Source: Galdieria sulphuraria (Eukaryota; Rhodophyta; Bangiophyceae; Galdieriales; Galdieriaceae). From it: a stretch of 64,000 bases of DNA. Shown piece by piece: positions 1 through 10,833 of this stretch. The notes beneath the pieces were generated by a model that saw nothing but the letters and a program-made list of their open reading frames with translations, searched no databases and was not told where the DNA came from. Within the stretch, counting starts at the first letter, position 1, and every line of letters starts with the position of its first letter. Where the stretch lies: positions 1-64,000 of the forward strand of contig NW_005178416.1 in the NCBI RefSeq assembly GCF_000341285.1. Reading direction: 5' to 3'. Made by a program: the position numbers and the translations under genes.

Positions 1-101
1 ACTGTACTACTGCTGCTTCAGTTACTATTCCTGCAGATACAAGAGCCAAAGATGAATCATTCGGAAAACTACAAGATTCTGATTTTCTGTTTCATCCATG
101 A
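1..101 (+). CDS. possible 3' terminal exon of an unidentified gene (partial)
   Basis: One frame is open from position 3 to a TGA at 99-101 and gives a polar tail ending in DSDFLFHP. It runs off the left edge, so nothing upstream can be judged. The residue mix (Thr, Ala, Asp, Lys) looks like coding sequence, but I recognise no domain. The next possible start lies only 44 bases downstream, so this could instead belong to the 5' region of the 145-386 gene. Weak call. Confidence 0.25.
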   Translation, partial: CTTAASVTIPADTRAKDESFGKLQDSDFLFHP

Positions 102-144
102 GTTGGGAAATAAAGAGCTCGCGTTAAAGAATTATTGATCTTTG

Positions 145-386
145 ATGATCTCCATGATGAACTGGGCTCCCTATTCTCATCATCCCTTGTTGAGTCTTTC
201 TACTGGTTAGTCACGTTAAATGCTTTGAAAGTATTTTCTTAGGGTTATGTAGGTGATTGGATATTGGTAGGTGCGACCGGTGCTATTCTTATAGGAGTGG
301 GGTTACTACAAAGAAGCTTGGGAGATGTTATTAGAGACGAAGCCCAACTACCTTCTGCTTCTAGTGCAAGAACAGCAAGTATATGA
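145..386 (+). CDS. small predicted single-TM protein, two exons
   Basis: Exons 145-205 and 253-386 join across a 47-bp GT-AG intron and give 64 residues. The second exon carries one hydrophobic segment (ILVGATGAILIGVGLL) followed by a polar tail ending SARTASI. I recognise no family. Size and single helix would fit a small organelle or endomembrane protein, but no targeting signal is clear. The start is uncertain: ATGs at 145, 154 and 157 share one frame, and the protein could be the C-terminal part of a longer gene that begins left of the window. Confidence 0.4.
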
Positions 387-573
387 AGAGTGTGGTTATA
401 TACAAATTACTAACAAGAAATATATTTATTAGAAAAGAGAAGCCAATAGATCTAAACGTTTTCTTGACCCTAAAAAGAGACCCCCTTCTTCTAATAAACC
501 ATAAGTCTGCTTCATCGGCATTTCATCTTATTTGGGAAATTATAGTTTTGTCGTCGTCGATTCGGTTCAAGAT

Positions 574-871
574 ATGCAAAACGTACAAAAGAAAATTGTA
601 GACCTTTATGTTCCTAGAAAATGGTAAGAATACAGTTGTACTTGTATTTTTATGTTACTATATCTATTATAGTGCTGCTTCCAACCGCATAATCACGGCA
701 AAGGACCATGCTTCCGTCCAAATATCTATCGCTCAAGTCGATGCGGAAGGTCGAGTAACAGGAGAAACAACGACATTTGCTTTAAGTGGCTTTACTAGAA
801 CCAAGGGTTTGTCCGATTCAGCTGTCAACCAAATCTGTGAAGAAAAAGGACTATTGAACGACCTCAAGTAG
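574..871 (+). CDS. RPS21: 40S ribosomal protein S21 (eS21)
   Basis: Exon 1 (574-623) ends inside a Cys codon. A 49-bp intron (624-672) follows, and exon 2 (673-871) finishes the protein, for 82 residues. The N-terminus MQNVQKKIVDLYVPRKC, the central KDHASVQISI block and the TTFALSGFTR segment match the eukaryotic eS21 family closely and at the usual length. eS21 is a solvent-side protein of the small cytosolic subunit and acts in late 18S rRNA maturation. The ATG at 574 is chosen because the conserved N-terminus begins there; a longer reading that starts at 608 would read through the intron. Confidence 0.93.
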
Positions 872-1115
872 AATATGGGTATCTTCCTTGAACAATCGTG
901 GCTTGTCCTCAAAAAGTAGGATGAACAACTCTTATTGGAAAGATAAACAAAAAGTGTTTATGATAGTTTTCCATATTTCATATGTATATATATTTCTGCC
1001 CACTTGGATATACTTAAAAGCATACAAACCGACGAAGTTTACTAACCATCCTCGTTTGACTCGCGCTTCTTCCTTTAACGACAACTCTCTTCAACAAAGT
1101 TTCCAAAAACCATAC

Positions 1116-1670
1116 TCAATACCAACCTCCTGAGTCTTCCCTTTTGTTTCTCTTATAGGAGACAATAGACCCTTCTTGACCAGCAGTAGCTTCTAAACAC
1201 TCACAGTTTGAGTATAATCTATACACTAAGCACTTACCTCTAGTTAATGGCACATCAAAGCTCAGATTCTGGAAAAGTTTCGGTTTCCTCTCTTCAGCTT
1301 GGTGGTAATTATAAGAGTTGCGCTTTTCAGAGAAATCCAACATTCTGTTCACTCCATCAGGTGACACCATTCTCTCAGCAACAGAAGGACAAGAGTTTTC
1401 CACAGTAGTACGTGAAATACAAGCTGAAAACGGAGTTGAAGAACTTGTTTCATTCAAAGAAGAAGGGCAGTTTGTCGATGATTTTTCTAGTTTTGGCGTT
1501 GTGCTTTCCAATGATTCCGGCGTTAAACCTCTAATCTTTCCAAACTGGTACTGATATTCTTTCAAGGCATTATGTTGTTTTTCTTCCAACTCTTTTTGCT
1601 TTTGTACCTTTTCTTGAAGTTCTCTCGTTGAAGATACTTTATAGTCCTCAGGGTGAAGTATTCGTGACAT
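1116..1670 (-). CDS. unknown protein with N-terminal coiled coil
   Basis: Exon 1 runs 1670-1238 and exon 2 runs 1192-1116. The 45-bp intron 1193-1237 is in frame, so an unspliced reading is also open. The spliced product is 169 residues. Residues about 15-45 form a charged heptad-like helix rich in Glu, Lys and Gln; the middle is Ser/Thr/Pro-rich and the end is basic then Gly-Gly-Trp-Tyr. I recognise no family and propose no function. It lies convergent to the eS21 gene and divergent from the glycosyltransferase gene at 2108. Confidence 0.6.
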   Translation of the reverse strand: MSRILHPEDYKVSSTRELQEKVQKQKELEEKQHNALKEYQYQFGKIRGLTPESLESTTPKLEKSSTNCPSSLNETSSSTPFSACISRTTVENSCPSVAERMVSPDGVNRMLDFSEKRNSYNYHQAEERKPKLFQNLSFDVPLTRGKCLVYRLYSNCECLEATAGQEGSIVSYKRNKREDSGGWY

Positions 1671-2107
1671 GGTAATCTCCCCAAAGTTGCAATATCATTT
1701 CCTTTCTTGAGATTTTCATTCCAACACAACTTCCTTGAATGATTTTCAGCCTTGTTGGAAGTTGAATATGTTTATTTGTTGTGGTTGTTGTCAACAAAAG
1801 AGAAAGCTTGGTCACTATTTCCTGAAAATACATCTTGAAACATTCAATTCTATTGGAGTATCTAGGAATGATAGCATTATTGCCTTTCTCAAGCAATAGA
1901 AGAGGAGCCTTAATGAGAGTGTCTCTTAAAAAATCATAGAGAATAGATTATCTAGACATTTTAGTCACAACGCAATAGTTGTAAAGTTTCCTTTGAACAA
2001 GGACATTCTTCCCCGATGATGATGGATATTGAGCGGGAAATTTTTCATTTGATCATTTCGCAGCTACCAAAGAGGCACCTTTCTTTTCCTTTCTATACTT
2101 TCAGGAA
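1671..2107. promoter_or_regulatory. divergent intergenic region
   Basis: This 437-bp gap separates the starts of two divergent genes (1670 minus, 2108 plus), so it should hold both promoters. I see pyrimidine-rich and AT-rich stretches but no repeat, RNA gene or clear TATA box that I could defend. Confidence 0.4.
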
Positions 2108-3353
2108 ATGTCTTTGAAAAAGAAAAAGTCAAAGCAAAATTCTTATTGTTTTCGTGCGGCTACTTTTCTGGTTGCTTTTTGCATAGGTCTCGTATTTCTT
2201 TCCTTCTCTACTCTTGATAAGGGTGAAATAGCTATTCGGTATTCCACACATCGAGCTATTCCCAACCGATATGTGTTATACGACTCTCGCTATGGAAGTT
2301 TCAACAATCAATTAAACAGTCTCATCAACTCACTAGTTATTGCTAAAAACTTAAACGCCACTTTGGTATTGGGGTATGCATATACACCTGGTGGTGGTCA
2401 TGCGTTGCGAGATGATCGACATTCCAACCATTCTTATCTCGTTGGACATTATTTTGATGCCAAGTTATTGAACAGTGTGCAACCAATATTAGAAATGGAT
2501 GACTATTTAAAGCTTTATGATTCAAAACGTTCGTTGAGTCTCTTCGTTGAGTCTACTGAAGAGTCCAATCGAAATGGTGACTACTATCAAAGTTTAGGAG
2601 TGAATGTAACTATTCAAAGATGGTATGCACAAGATTCATTACATGTTTGTGAACGAATATTAGGTAGAGGGAAAAGAATATGGACAATTTGTCAAGGTGA
2701 GATGGTTAACATCGAATATCCATGTTTTTGAAATGTTGAAACCAATAGGACAACAAAAGAAAGATTGCGATACGATTCTTTTAGGATTCTCTTTTACCAA
2801 TCTATACAATTGTACATGGTATGATGAGTGGTGGTATCAAGTTCGTAACTTTATTCGACCAAAGGATGTTATTCAACAATCTATTCAAGAGTTTGTCAGT
2901 CAAGTTCGTCATCCTCTTTTAGTGGTTCATGTCAGGTTCGTTGGGGGATCAGATGCTGCCAATCATACTTTTTATTCCAATATCCTACAACATTTGAAAC
3001 GATATGAATCCGAATACCAAGAAAACATTGGCTCCATTTATATGGTTGGAATGAAAGACAAGAGACAAAGTATTCGTGTGGATGAGTCCATACGATATCT
3101 TTCCAAAAGATTGACTCAAGTGGATTGGTACACCTGTGCCAATCTCACCAACTGCGCTGAAAGTAGTCATAGAAATCAATTCTATGATCAAGACAACTCT
3201 GCATTTCGAGGTTACTATGGTGTTATTCTATTAGATCAGTGGATGGGTGTCGAATCTGATTATTTTATTGGAAGGTCTGCATCAACATTTTCCCAAAATA
3301 TCGTGTATTGGAGGAGCTTAAAAGGTGACTCTACTAATTATCTTCTTTATTAG
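2108..3353 (+). CDS. O-fucosyltransferase-like type II membrane glycosyltransferase
   Basis: Exons 2108-2696 and 2749-3353 join across a 52-bp intron and give 397 residues. After a basic N-terminus a signal-anchor (about residues 16-37) predicts a Golgi/ER type II protein. The block YDSRYGSFNNQLNSLINSL matches the start of GDP-fucose protein O-fucosyltransferase domains (Pfam O-FucT), LLVVHVRF resembles the conserved His-x-Arg strand, and DYFIGRSASTFSQN near the C-terminus resembles the POFUT1 acceptor-side motif. Several Asn-x-Ser/Thr sites fit a luminal enzyme. The donor is probably GDP-fucose by family; the acceptor is unknown. Plant-type cell-wall O-FucT relatives cannot be excluded. Confidence 0.75.
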
Positions 3354-3369
3354 CGAGTAGTGATTACGA

Positions 3370-3395
3370 ATATATATATATATATATATATATAT
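3370..3395. repeat. (AT)n microsatellite
   Basis: An uninterrupted run of about 13 AT units lies between the convergent 3' ends of the genes at 2108-3353 and 3447-6404. Confidence 0.9.
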
Positions 3396-3446
3396 CGAGA
3401 CCAGTATATTGATAAACGGAAATAATATTTTTAGTTCACAACTTCA

Positions 3447-6404
3447 TCAAAGAGTTACATACGTGCGCAACAAATCTCTGGCCAAATCTACTGAACCAGA
3501 ACGACAATAAATATGAGCCAAATTGTATGCGGCTTCTCTCCGAAGGTCGTGACTAGCAGGTATAGAACAATCCATGCACAGAATCTCTCGATAGAAAACA
3601 GATGCTTGATGAAAGATACCTATGTTCATGAGGGTTCTCTCCCTATTGAATATATAATATGATGCACATACCAAGAAAATGAAAAGCTCTCGCAATATTG
3701 TATTTGGTTTCCATCAATGCCAAATGAGAATGACTAGACCATTGCTCTTTACGCAGTGTACTATAATGAAATAAAAATGTGAATGCTTCCAATACTGTTC
3801 GATGACGATTGGCAACTCTTCTACTCATTGCAGAAAATAAATATTGTAATCCTAAACGACTGTTAAGAATGAACTACAAAGTCCATTTCAACTTACCTAT
3901 ACAAAGACAAGGTAATGGATGCTTGGGTAAGTGTCCAAATGCTCGAAAATATTCAGCCAATGCATAACCAAATGAACCTCTCATGGAACATATATGAGCA
4001 GTTACTAAAATGGCAGGAATTGAAGTTGGATGACGATGTAACAAACGAATCTAGTGCAGTCATCAGCTTCCTTCCAAAACAGTTTCATTGTTTTACACCA
4101 ACCGCAAATTTCAAAGTCTTGGTATCTTCCTTTGATCCCAAAAAAGAAGTTCTCATCAAAAGTGCCCAAATAGAAACAGAATAAGGTCTTTCCAAACATA
4201 AATTACGAAGACCTTCATAAGCACCTTCATAATCCTTTCCATCATAAGCTCCTGCAACTGCAAATATATGGAGACGTTTGCGATCATTTTCATTTTGTAT
4301 CTATTCAACCACAATCTATCAACAATAGCTCTTTTCTCAAAACCACACAATCTTACTTGACCACTTTGAATAAGACTACGCACCAATCGACAGGCTTCAG
4401 CATTCCTACCCAATTCACACATACTTCGCCAACAACGTTCTAATAAGTGAACAAACGCAGATTCACCCAATATCTATCCAACTACATATGAGAACTAATA
4501 AGAGAATTGTATTCTGCTTACCGTTGAAATAACCGAACCCATTTCTGCCACTCCAAACTGGATTTCTTTCTTCTCCCAATTTCTTTCTTTCTTATCTTTC
4601 GACTTTCTAAATGTCAACAGAAAATGACTACTCGATGAGTGATTGGATATTTCATCAGGCTCCGTGACTTCTTCCTTTCCTTTATCACCTTGACCCAACA
4701 ATGGGACTTGTTGCAAGGTATTCGTTTCTTCTTGTATCCTCGTACGCATTCGAGGATCTGCACTAGCTTCCAACAAGGGCAATATTGCTTCTACAAAATC
4801 CAAAAGTCTTCCTTCACTGTAATATCTTTCTGCTCTATCCAAAATGCTCTTTACAGTTTCACTCGCATATGTATAAATGGCTTCCAATCTTTCGCCTCTA
4901 TGTTTTCCAGATATATTCTGCATTTTAGAAACAAGTTCTGCAGCTTTATCCAATTCTCCCATTTGTTCATAAATATAGGACATTCCAAGACAAGCCTATT
5001 CATATAGTCACGATCAATAAGAATATCACGAAATGATTGTTGGTTTTGAAACCATTCATTCTCTACTTACTTCTAATCGATTAGGATCTTTTGATAGTAC
5101 CTTCTCATACCAACCCAAGGCTTCATCAAAATGTTGAAGTATCTTACAACAACGACCCAAATTGAGAAATATTTCTTCTTCATTCTCCACATTCAACGTC
5201 AGTAACTTTCGACAAATTTCCATGGCTTCTTCGACATAACCTGAATCTGTGTAAGCATCTGCAAGTTGTTTCAAATAAAATGGAGTTTGTTCAAGGTGTT
5301 GCAATAAATATCGACGAATTCTTTACCAAATGAGTAATCAGAAAAAGTCACATCCACACAACACACTTACTTGTCAGCAACATGTGGTTGACCCAAACGA
5401 ATATAACAAATAGCATAATTGACTTGTAAATCAAAAGGCATTTCTTCTTTCAAAAAGAAATGGAATCTTGCGTGGCTTAGCAATGCGGCAGCTCTTTCAT
5501 ATTCATTTTCTTCCATCAACAAACGGCTTTGCATTTGATACAATTCCAAAGAAAATTCATCTACATTATCCAAAGTATGTTGAAGCACTTGAATAGCATG
5601 GATAGGATATTCCGCATCATAATAATATTGAGCAACTTGGAGAGCTAATAACAAAATAGTTGGCTTGTGAAATATTCTTTTATCACTCAACTTACCTAAT
5701 GCAATATCTTTTGGATACATTCGAGCAACTTTTTCTAAGCCTTGAGCTGCTCTTCTCCAATCCCTTTTTATGATATATAGATTGGCTCTTGCTCTCAAAG
5801 CCTGTTCATCTTTCCCTCCACTAGCTTTGACTGCCTTGGATAAACAATATATAGCCAAGTCCAAGTTTTTTAATTCTTGACTTTTTACTGCCAATTGTTT
5901 CCACATATCGATGTCTCGAGGAGTTAAGTGTGCAGCAATGAGAGCAAAATCCAGTGCTTTCTGGGTTTCTCCCTTATTTTCAAATATCACACTCAGTGTA
6001 TGATACGGTGCAGCTACTTTAGGAGCTTCTTTTATGATGTGCTCGAGTATTTCGATGGCTTGTTCGTATCTTCCTTCCACAAACGCCAAGTTTGCTTCTC
6101 CCATAAAGGATTGCAAGTTTTTAGGAACCGTCGAAGAAGTACTTGATTTCCTTCCTCCTTTTTTTCGCGGCCATTCTTCGCGAATATCACTTACAGAAGC
6201 ACCGAATACTTGTCTTCTTGAAACGGTGTCTTGTTCTTGAGTATCATCTTCTTCTATCGTCCAAGGAAGATACTGAGACACTATAGTTGGTTGTTCTATA
6301 GAGTCGCTAGAATGTACAGAGTTTGTTTCATCTGACTCACTTGTTTCAAAAGGAAAGGCATCCAGTTTTCTATTCAACTCTGATTGCCATACATAAAAAC
6401 TCAT
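3447..6404 (-). CDS. GTF3C3: TFIIIC subunit with TPR arrays (GTF3C3 / Tfc4)
   Basis: Nine exons: 6404-5696, 5644-5371, 5320-5071, 4995-4522, 4473-4357, 4300-4103, 4050-3897, 3851-3672 and 3619-3447. They sum to 2529 nt and 842 residues, and the introns are 45-75 bp. The N-terminal TPR array (FMGEANLAFVEGRYEQAIEI, then LIAAHLTPRDIDMWKQLA) and the C-terminal end (DLRREAAYNLAHIYCRSGSV, then LARDLLRTY) match human GTF3C3 and yeast Tfc4. These are TPR scaffold subunits of the tauA subcomplex, which binds the A box of tRNA genes and recruits TFIIIB for RNA polymerase III. An acidic Ser-rich leader precedes the TPRs. An upstream in-frame ATG at 6437 would add 11 residues but overlaps the start of the divergent gene. 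Confidence 0.92.
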
Positions 6405-6439
6405 AACAACAACAAAAAATTCCAACAGGATTGCCAATC
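6405..6439. promoter_or_regulatory. very short head-to-head intergenic region
   Basis: Only about 35 bp lie between the most likely start codons of GTF3C3 (6404, minus) and the M14 carboxypeptidase (6440, plus). Any core promoter for each gene must therefore sit within the other gene's 5' end. Confidence 0.6.
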
Positions 6440-8454
6440 ATGGATAAGATGATAATACTAGTTGGGTTGTTGAGTCTTTTGTTGTTTATGGAAAGTACAG
6501 AATCAGGTCCATCCATAGAATATCTTAGTTATGATGAGATAGTAAAAGGTTTACACGATTTGCAACACCAATATCCCGATGTTGTTCGTTTATATAGTTC
6601 TCAAGACGCCTTTCAACTTGCTTCCGTGGGTCGTTGTGGAGTGCAACAGGAACCTTGTACTATATGGATTGTAGAGTTGGTCAATCGTACTGGCAAATCC
6701 CCACAACAAGTAATGAATATATCTTGTGTTTTTTTTGGACCATTTGCTGATATATATATATATATTCTTTCTAGTTGGCACAGTTACCTGAAATGTTGGT
6801 TTCCGGAGAACTTCATGGAGATGAGCCTATTGGAACATTGTCCAGTTATTATTTCATCAAGACCTTAGTAGAACATAGTCCTAGAGATCCTTGGTTATCC
6901 ATGTTATTGAATACTAGAATGGTTACCGTGATTCCTATGACCAATGCTGTGGGATATTCTCATGGAGTGAGAGGAGAGTCAGAACAAGGCACCGATTATC
7001 TTGGTATGGATCCCAATAGAGACTTTCCTTTTGATCAAGAACCAAACAATTGTATGAGAACTGTGGCAGCGAGAACTATTTATTCCTTATTTCATCGACA
7101 TTTGTTTCAAATATTATTAACATTTCATGGAGGCACCAATGTGTTGAGTTATGAATGGGGAGATACGAAACATTGTTCATCTACATTGCCATGTGAACCA
7201 TGTCCTGATTCTGAGATAATGCATTTGATAGCCAACAAGTTACAACAAGTTTCCGGTTCAGCAGGTGATTATGAGACTCCTTATGTTATAGGTGATATGG
7301 GTTCACAAGTTTATCCTGTTCGTGGAGGTTTAGAAGATTGGGCATATGGAGCGAGTTGGAGTGATGTTAGTGGATATTGTTTATGGAGTCCTTCCACAGC
7401 CACCAATATTTCCAATCGTTGTATTGCCTATCTTATTGAAACGAGTCACAATAAACATCCATCTAATTCTACTTTGGGATATTATGATTGGCCTATGATT
7501 CGTGAAAGGGATGGCCATATTCCACGCAATATTCGATTGTCACTTGTAGCTATGGAGTTGTTGAAACCTTTTATTTATTTGATTGGATGGGGAGAGCCTT
7601 TAGGGAGGAATGTGATGAATGGAGGATGGAATGATCGAATCATGAATAGCAGATGGAGTGAACGAAGACCTTTGAATAAGGATAGAATGGATGAGTTTTT
7701 ATGGGTTTGGTGGGTTGGAGGAGGTTTAGTTGTACATGAGACTTGGATTCAGTTTGCGACAGCTAAGGAGGATTCCATTTCCTTACATGGCTCAACTATG
7801 AAACAGAATAATACGAGTGAATGGATGGATCCCTTTATGAATGATACTTTGAGTGGCTATTTATTCCATGATTCCATCAATTTAACTCAATTATTGTTAC
7901 AAGTTGGTAAAGAACATGCTATTTATTTCAGAGGATGGTTATCGATGGATCGATATGAAGAGAATGTACAAAGTCATTGGATACAGGCAAGAAACAATGA
8001 TAGTTGGTTTGGTTCTATTCCAGGACATGTGATAAGTGGACAAAGTTATTATGTGAGTGATTGTGTACGAATAGAGTGGAAGAAGAACGAAGATGTATAT
8101 GAAATAAGTAAGGTGGATGCGGACCAATTGCAATGGAATAGGGATGAAGAATATCCCACTCGATTGGAAAAGAATTTGTCTATTTGGAGTTGGTTGAAAT
8201 GGGTTTTATTGGCCATTGTTTTAGGTCCTGGAACATTTCCTTTATTGGGTTGTATTGGAGTTGGATGTTTAAGACTTTTTGGAATAAGAATGCCTCGTAT
8301 AACTATACAACGTATATGGAGTCATTGGATATCTAAAAGAGCTACTACAGAGAATAATTCATCGGTTTATTATCCTATGCAGTCTTCATCATCATCATCA
8401 TCACCACCAGAAGAAGAAGAAGAAGGCTTATGGAATGAAAAACTTGTCAAATAA
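6440..8454 (+). CDS. membrane-anchored M14-family zinc carboxypeptidase
   Basis: Exon 1 (6440-6709) and exon 2 (6775-8454) join across a 65-bp intron that carries a short (TA)n run, and give 649 residues. A signal peptide (MIILVGLLSLLLF) leads. Zinc ligands are visible as H104-x-x-E107 (SGELHGDEPIG) and H208 (LLTFHGG); the substrate-binding Asn-Arg is at 171-172 (DPNRDFP), and the probable general-base Glu is near 312 (AYLIETS). A C-terminal TM helix (about 560-585) and an acidic Ser/Glu-rich cytosolic tail suggest a type I protein facing the secretory lumen or cell exterior. The substrate is unknown. An ATG nine bases upstream at 6431 is a possible start. Confidence 0.88.
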
Positions 8455-8486
8455 AATACTTTTTGTTGGGAAAAAGATTGATTCTT

Positions 8487-9275
8487 ATGTGGGCAAAAGA
8501 AAATGAAAACTTGGGTCATCACAGCCACTTACAACAACTGACAAGTGGCTATGTTGATACTCATAAAGTGGTGGATGAGGAAGAAGCAAGTTGTTCCGAG
8601 TCTTCTCTCTTTTTACCTTGTGAGTCTAGTTGGGAGGAACCATCTTCCCTGGTTGCCAACTCGGAACTGACGGGATATGAGACACCTCCACAAAATATGA
8701 ATACTGTTGTGGAGGAAGATTCTAAACTATTTCCAACGAGTCCAATGACTTGGGACTCGAATGAATTACAACAAGCACTGAATGGACAACCTTTGGAAGA
8801 ACAAAGGTCTGCGAATGAAACAAGTCAACTTGCAGTGGAAACAACTACAGCAGACTCTCTACCTTGTACTATCTCAGTGGAAGCAAGTAGCCCTCCTCTT
8901 CTATCTTCCTCATCTTCTTCGTCTCCTCTCTTCATAGAAGGAAAAATGAATAGACAACATCTCGGTTGTTTGCCTTTTAAAGATTTCGTGAAAACTTCCA
9001 AGGAAACTGATGCAGCAGACGGGGGAAACACTTGTTCTTATACAAAACTATTTGAAAGAGGAAATGTAATGGATAGTAAAGATGCTAACAGATGGAATCC
9101 AAAAGATACTCTTTACAAGGAAGACTCATCGGATTCTATAGAAACTAGGCACTCGAGTACCGATGGTATATCCAAGGCTCCTATTTATATAACAGAAAAA
9201 TGTACAACTGCTAGTTCTATCGATAAGCCCACTTTAAAACAAGCAAAACTGACAGATTGTTGCGGAATTATGTAG
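8487..9275 (+). CDS. Ser/Thr-rich protein with a C-terminal CaaX-like box
   Basis: Single exon, 262 residues, low complexity with many Ser, Thr, Glu and Asp and no recognisable domain. It ends LTDCCGIM. The last four residues CGIM fit a loose CaaX prenylation signal, with a second Cys just before that could be palmitoylated. The ATG at 8487 is only 32 bp after the carboxypeptidase stop and in a different frame, so it is either a separate gene with an unusually short 5' region or a 3' portion reached by splicing. Function unknown. Confidence 0.55.
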   Translation: MWAKENENLGHHSHLQQLTSGYVDTHKVVDEEEASCSESSLFLPCESSWEEPSSLVANSELTGYETPPQNMNTVVEEDSKLFPTSPMTWDSNELQQALNGQPLEEQRSANETSQLAVETTTADSLPCTISVEASSPPLLSSSSSSSPLFIEGKMNRQHLGCLPFKDFVKTSKETDAADGGNTCSYTKLFERGNVMDSKDANRWNPKDTLYKEDSSDSIETRHSSTDGISKAPIYITEKCTTASSIDKPTLKQAKLTDCCGIM

Positions 9276-9338
9276 GAATGATTGACTTGTCTGTAAATAG
9301 TATGAGAATAAGATGCAACTAAAAGAATAGGATCCTTA

Positions 9339-9340
<2 letters not shown>

Positions 9341-9379
<39 letters not shown>
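9341..9379. repeat. (AT)n microsatellite
   Basis: About 19 AT units lie between the convergent 3' ends of the 8487-9275 and 9392-10273 genes. It is the longest simple repeat in the window. Confidence 0.95.
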
Positions 9380-9382
<3 letters not shown>

Positions 9383-9391
9383 GCATATCGT

Positions 9392-10273
9392 TCAATAGGG
9401 CAATTCGATATGAATATTTTGTTGTCGACATTGCTCTCGTATATCGTTGGCAACGGTTGACCACTGACTCCAATAACGACTAGACTTGGGATTAGCCGGT
9501 GATGGGTGTGGAAGCATACCCACAGCACAAATATGACCTATAACATCACAACATACTTGATATGAAAACTTGCCAAGACCAAACACAAAAACTGGTCTCA
9601 TCCAATCGACCAACTGTAAAAGACAAATATTGCACCTATCCAACAACTCTGATTGGCTTTTACCACGTAACTGATCAGGAGTAATATTCTTTCCACTAGA
9701 AGACATAAAGGATAGAGGACAGTAATTATAAACAAATGCCCAAGAAAAAAAATTCTCACTAGTCGTCCAACCTTGACGAGCCCAACCCCAAAATCTTTGA
9801 CCAGAAACTTCTTTTCTAGGACAAAGCAAACCTAGAATGGGTCGTTTCGGATGAACCTGCTTTGGCAGAGCCTCTTTTCGTAACTCTCCACGAATATGGA
9901 ACCAATCCTTTACTGTGGTGACATCACCAAAAGGGATACCACTTTGTACCATCCCAAAAGGTCCAGGATTCATTCCAACAAATAAAATACGTGCTGTTGG
10001 GAGAAAATATCGTCGAACATATTCTTGATGCAAAGGCCATGCATATTCTAGAGGTGAATATTGATAACTCACTGGAGGAGGAAAACGAAGGCTTCTCAAG
10101 TCCTTGACAAGGGTACTTTCCCATTCTAGCAAACGTTCTGCTCCTTGTGTACTAGAAGACATGAAAGGAATAGTGTTTTGGGTGGTCTTACAAGTAAACG
10201 AAAATAAATAACGACACTTCAAGTTGTTGGTTTTATACAACGATGACCATGGCCATGTCCCCCATCCCAACAT
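9392..10273 (-). CDS. SMUG1: SMUG1-type uracil-DNA glycosylase
   Basis: Single exon, 293 residues. The glycosylase signature FVGMNPGPFGMVQSGIPFGD, the HPKRPILGLLCPR block, RFWGW, NYCPLSF, GRN-like SGKNITP and the terminal HPSPANPKSSR all match SMUG1 (uracil-DNA glycosylase superfamily family 3). SMUG1 removes uracil and 5-hydroxymethyluracil from single- and double-stranded DNA to begin base-excision repair. The first about 37 residues are basic and rich in Thr, Ser and Lys, so they may be an organelle presequence; an internal Met near 10162 would give the compact nuclear form. SMUG1 is best known from animals and scattered bacteria, so its presence here is notable. Confidence 0.92.
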   Translation of the reverse strand: MLGWGTWPWSSLYKTNNLKCRYLFSFTCKTTQNTIPFMSSSTQGAERLLEWESTLVKDLRSLRFPPPVSYQYSPLEYAWPLHQEYVRRYFLPTARILFVGMNPGPFGMVQSGIPFGDVTTVKDWFHIRGELRKEALPKQVHPKRPILGLLCPRKEVSGQRFWGWARQGWTTSENFFSWAFVYNYCPLSFMSSSGKNITPDQLRGKSQSELLDRCNICLLQLVDWMRPVFVFGLGKFSYQVCCDVIGHICAVGMLPHPSPANPKSSRYWSQWSTVANDIREQCRQQNIHIELPY

Positions 10274-10308
10274 CTAACAAAACACAAATATTAAAAAAAA
10301 GAGAATTT

Positions 10309-10833
10309 TCAGTGTCCTTCTGTGGAAAACTTTTCTAAACTCTTTAAAACTTCATAAAGTTGAAAAGTATACTCCCATTCTTCTGTCATACGCTTTGTTG
10401 CTTCCCTGTCTCGTTCTTGAGTCAATAATGAGTCTTCCAGGAGTTTGGCTTCCTCTTCTAAACACTCTACTTGTTCCAACGTCTGTAAAATTTGTTGAGT
10501 CTTATTCGCTGTCCCATCCAACAGTAAGTAAGTACTCAGAAAAATACAAAATTGAGTTAGCTGAAAACTTACTGATGTCCGTTGCTAGCTGAGTAACTGA
10601 CTCTCGAAAACTCTCCTTGTCCCTTTGAATAAAGTGTTGATGGGTGAAAAAAGAAAAGGGTTTATGGCTTACTGTAAAGTGGTACTTTCTTGACAACTAC
10701 CTGCTTCAGCAAGCGAACGGGGTGTCGTCGCTTCAGTCATAACAGCATCGCGTTGCGTAACGCCTATGCCTGTAAACATAGCAACTGAAAGTTGCCGAAT
10801 TTCTCGGTGAAGTTCTGAAATGGTGTCATTCAT
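10309..10833 (-). CDS. MED21: Mediator subunit 21
   Basis: Exons 10833-10673, 10622-10573 and 10508-10309 (introns 50 and 64 bp) give 136 residues, near the usual MED21 size. An N-terminal helix (ISELHREIRQLSVAMFTGIG) followed by TQRDA matches the Surb7/MED21 start. A Lys/Gln-rich linker then leads to a long coiled coil (EQVECLEEEAKLLEDSLLTQ) as in the family. MED21 pairs with MED7 in the Mediator middle module, which couples regulators to RNA polymerase II. The assignment rests on helix pattern and short motifs, so it is good but not certain. Confidence 0.72.

Noticed and set aside
888-1133. Plus-strand open frame after eS21
   Set aside because: No family match, low-complexity hydrophobic start and no supporting splice or neighbour logic; it also overlaps the minus-strand gene end.
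3915-4184. Plus-strand open frame antisense to GTF3C3
   Set aside because: It crosses three exon-intron joints of a minus-strand gene whose protein matches TFIIIC across the same bases, so it is a shadow.
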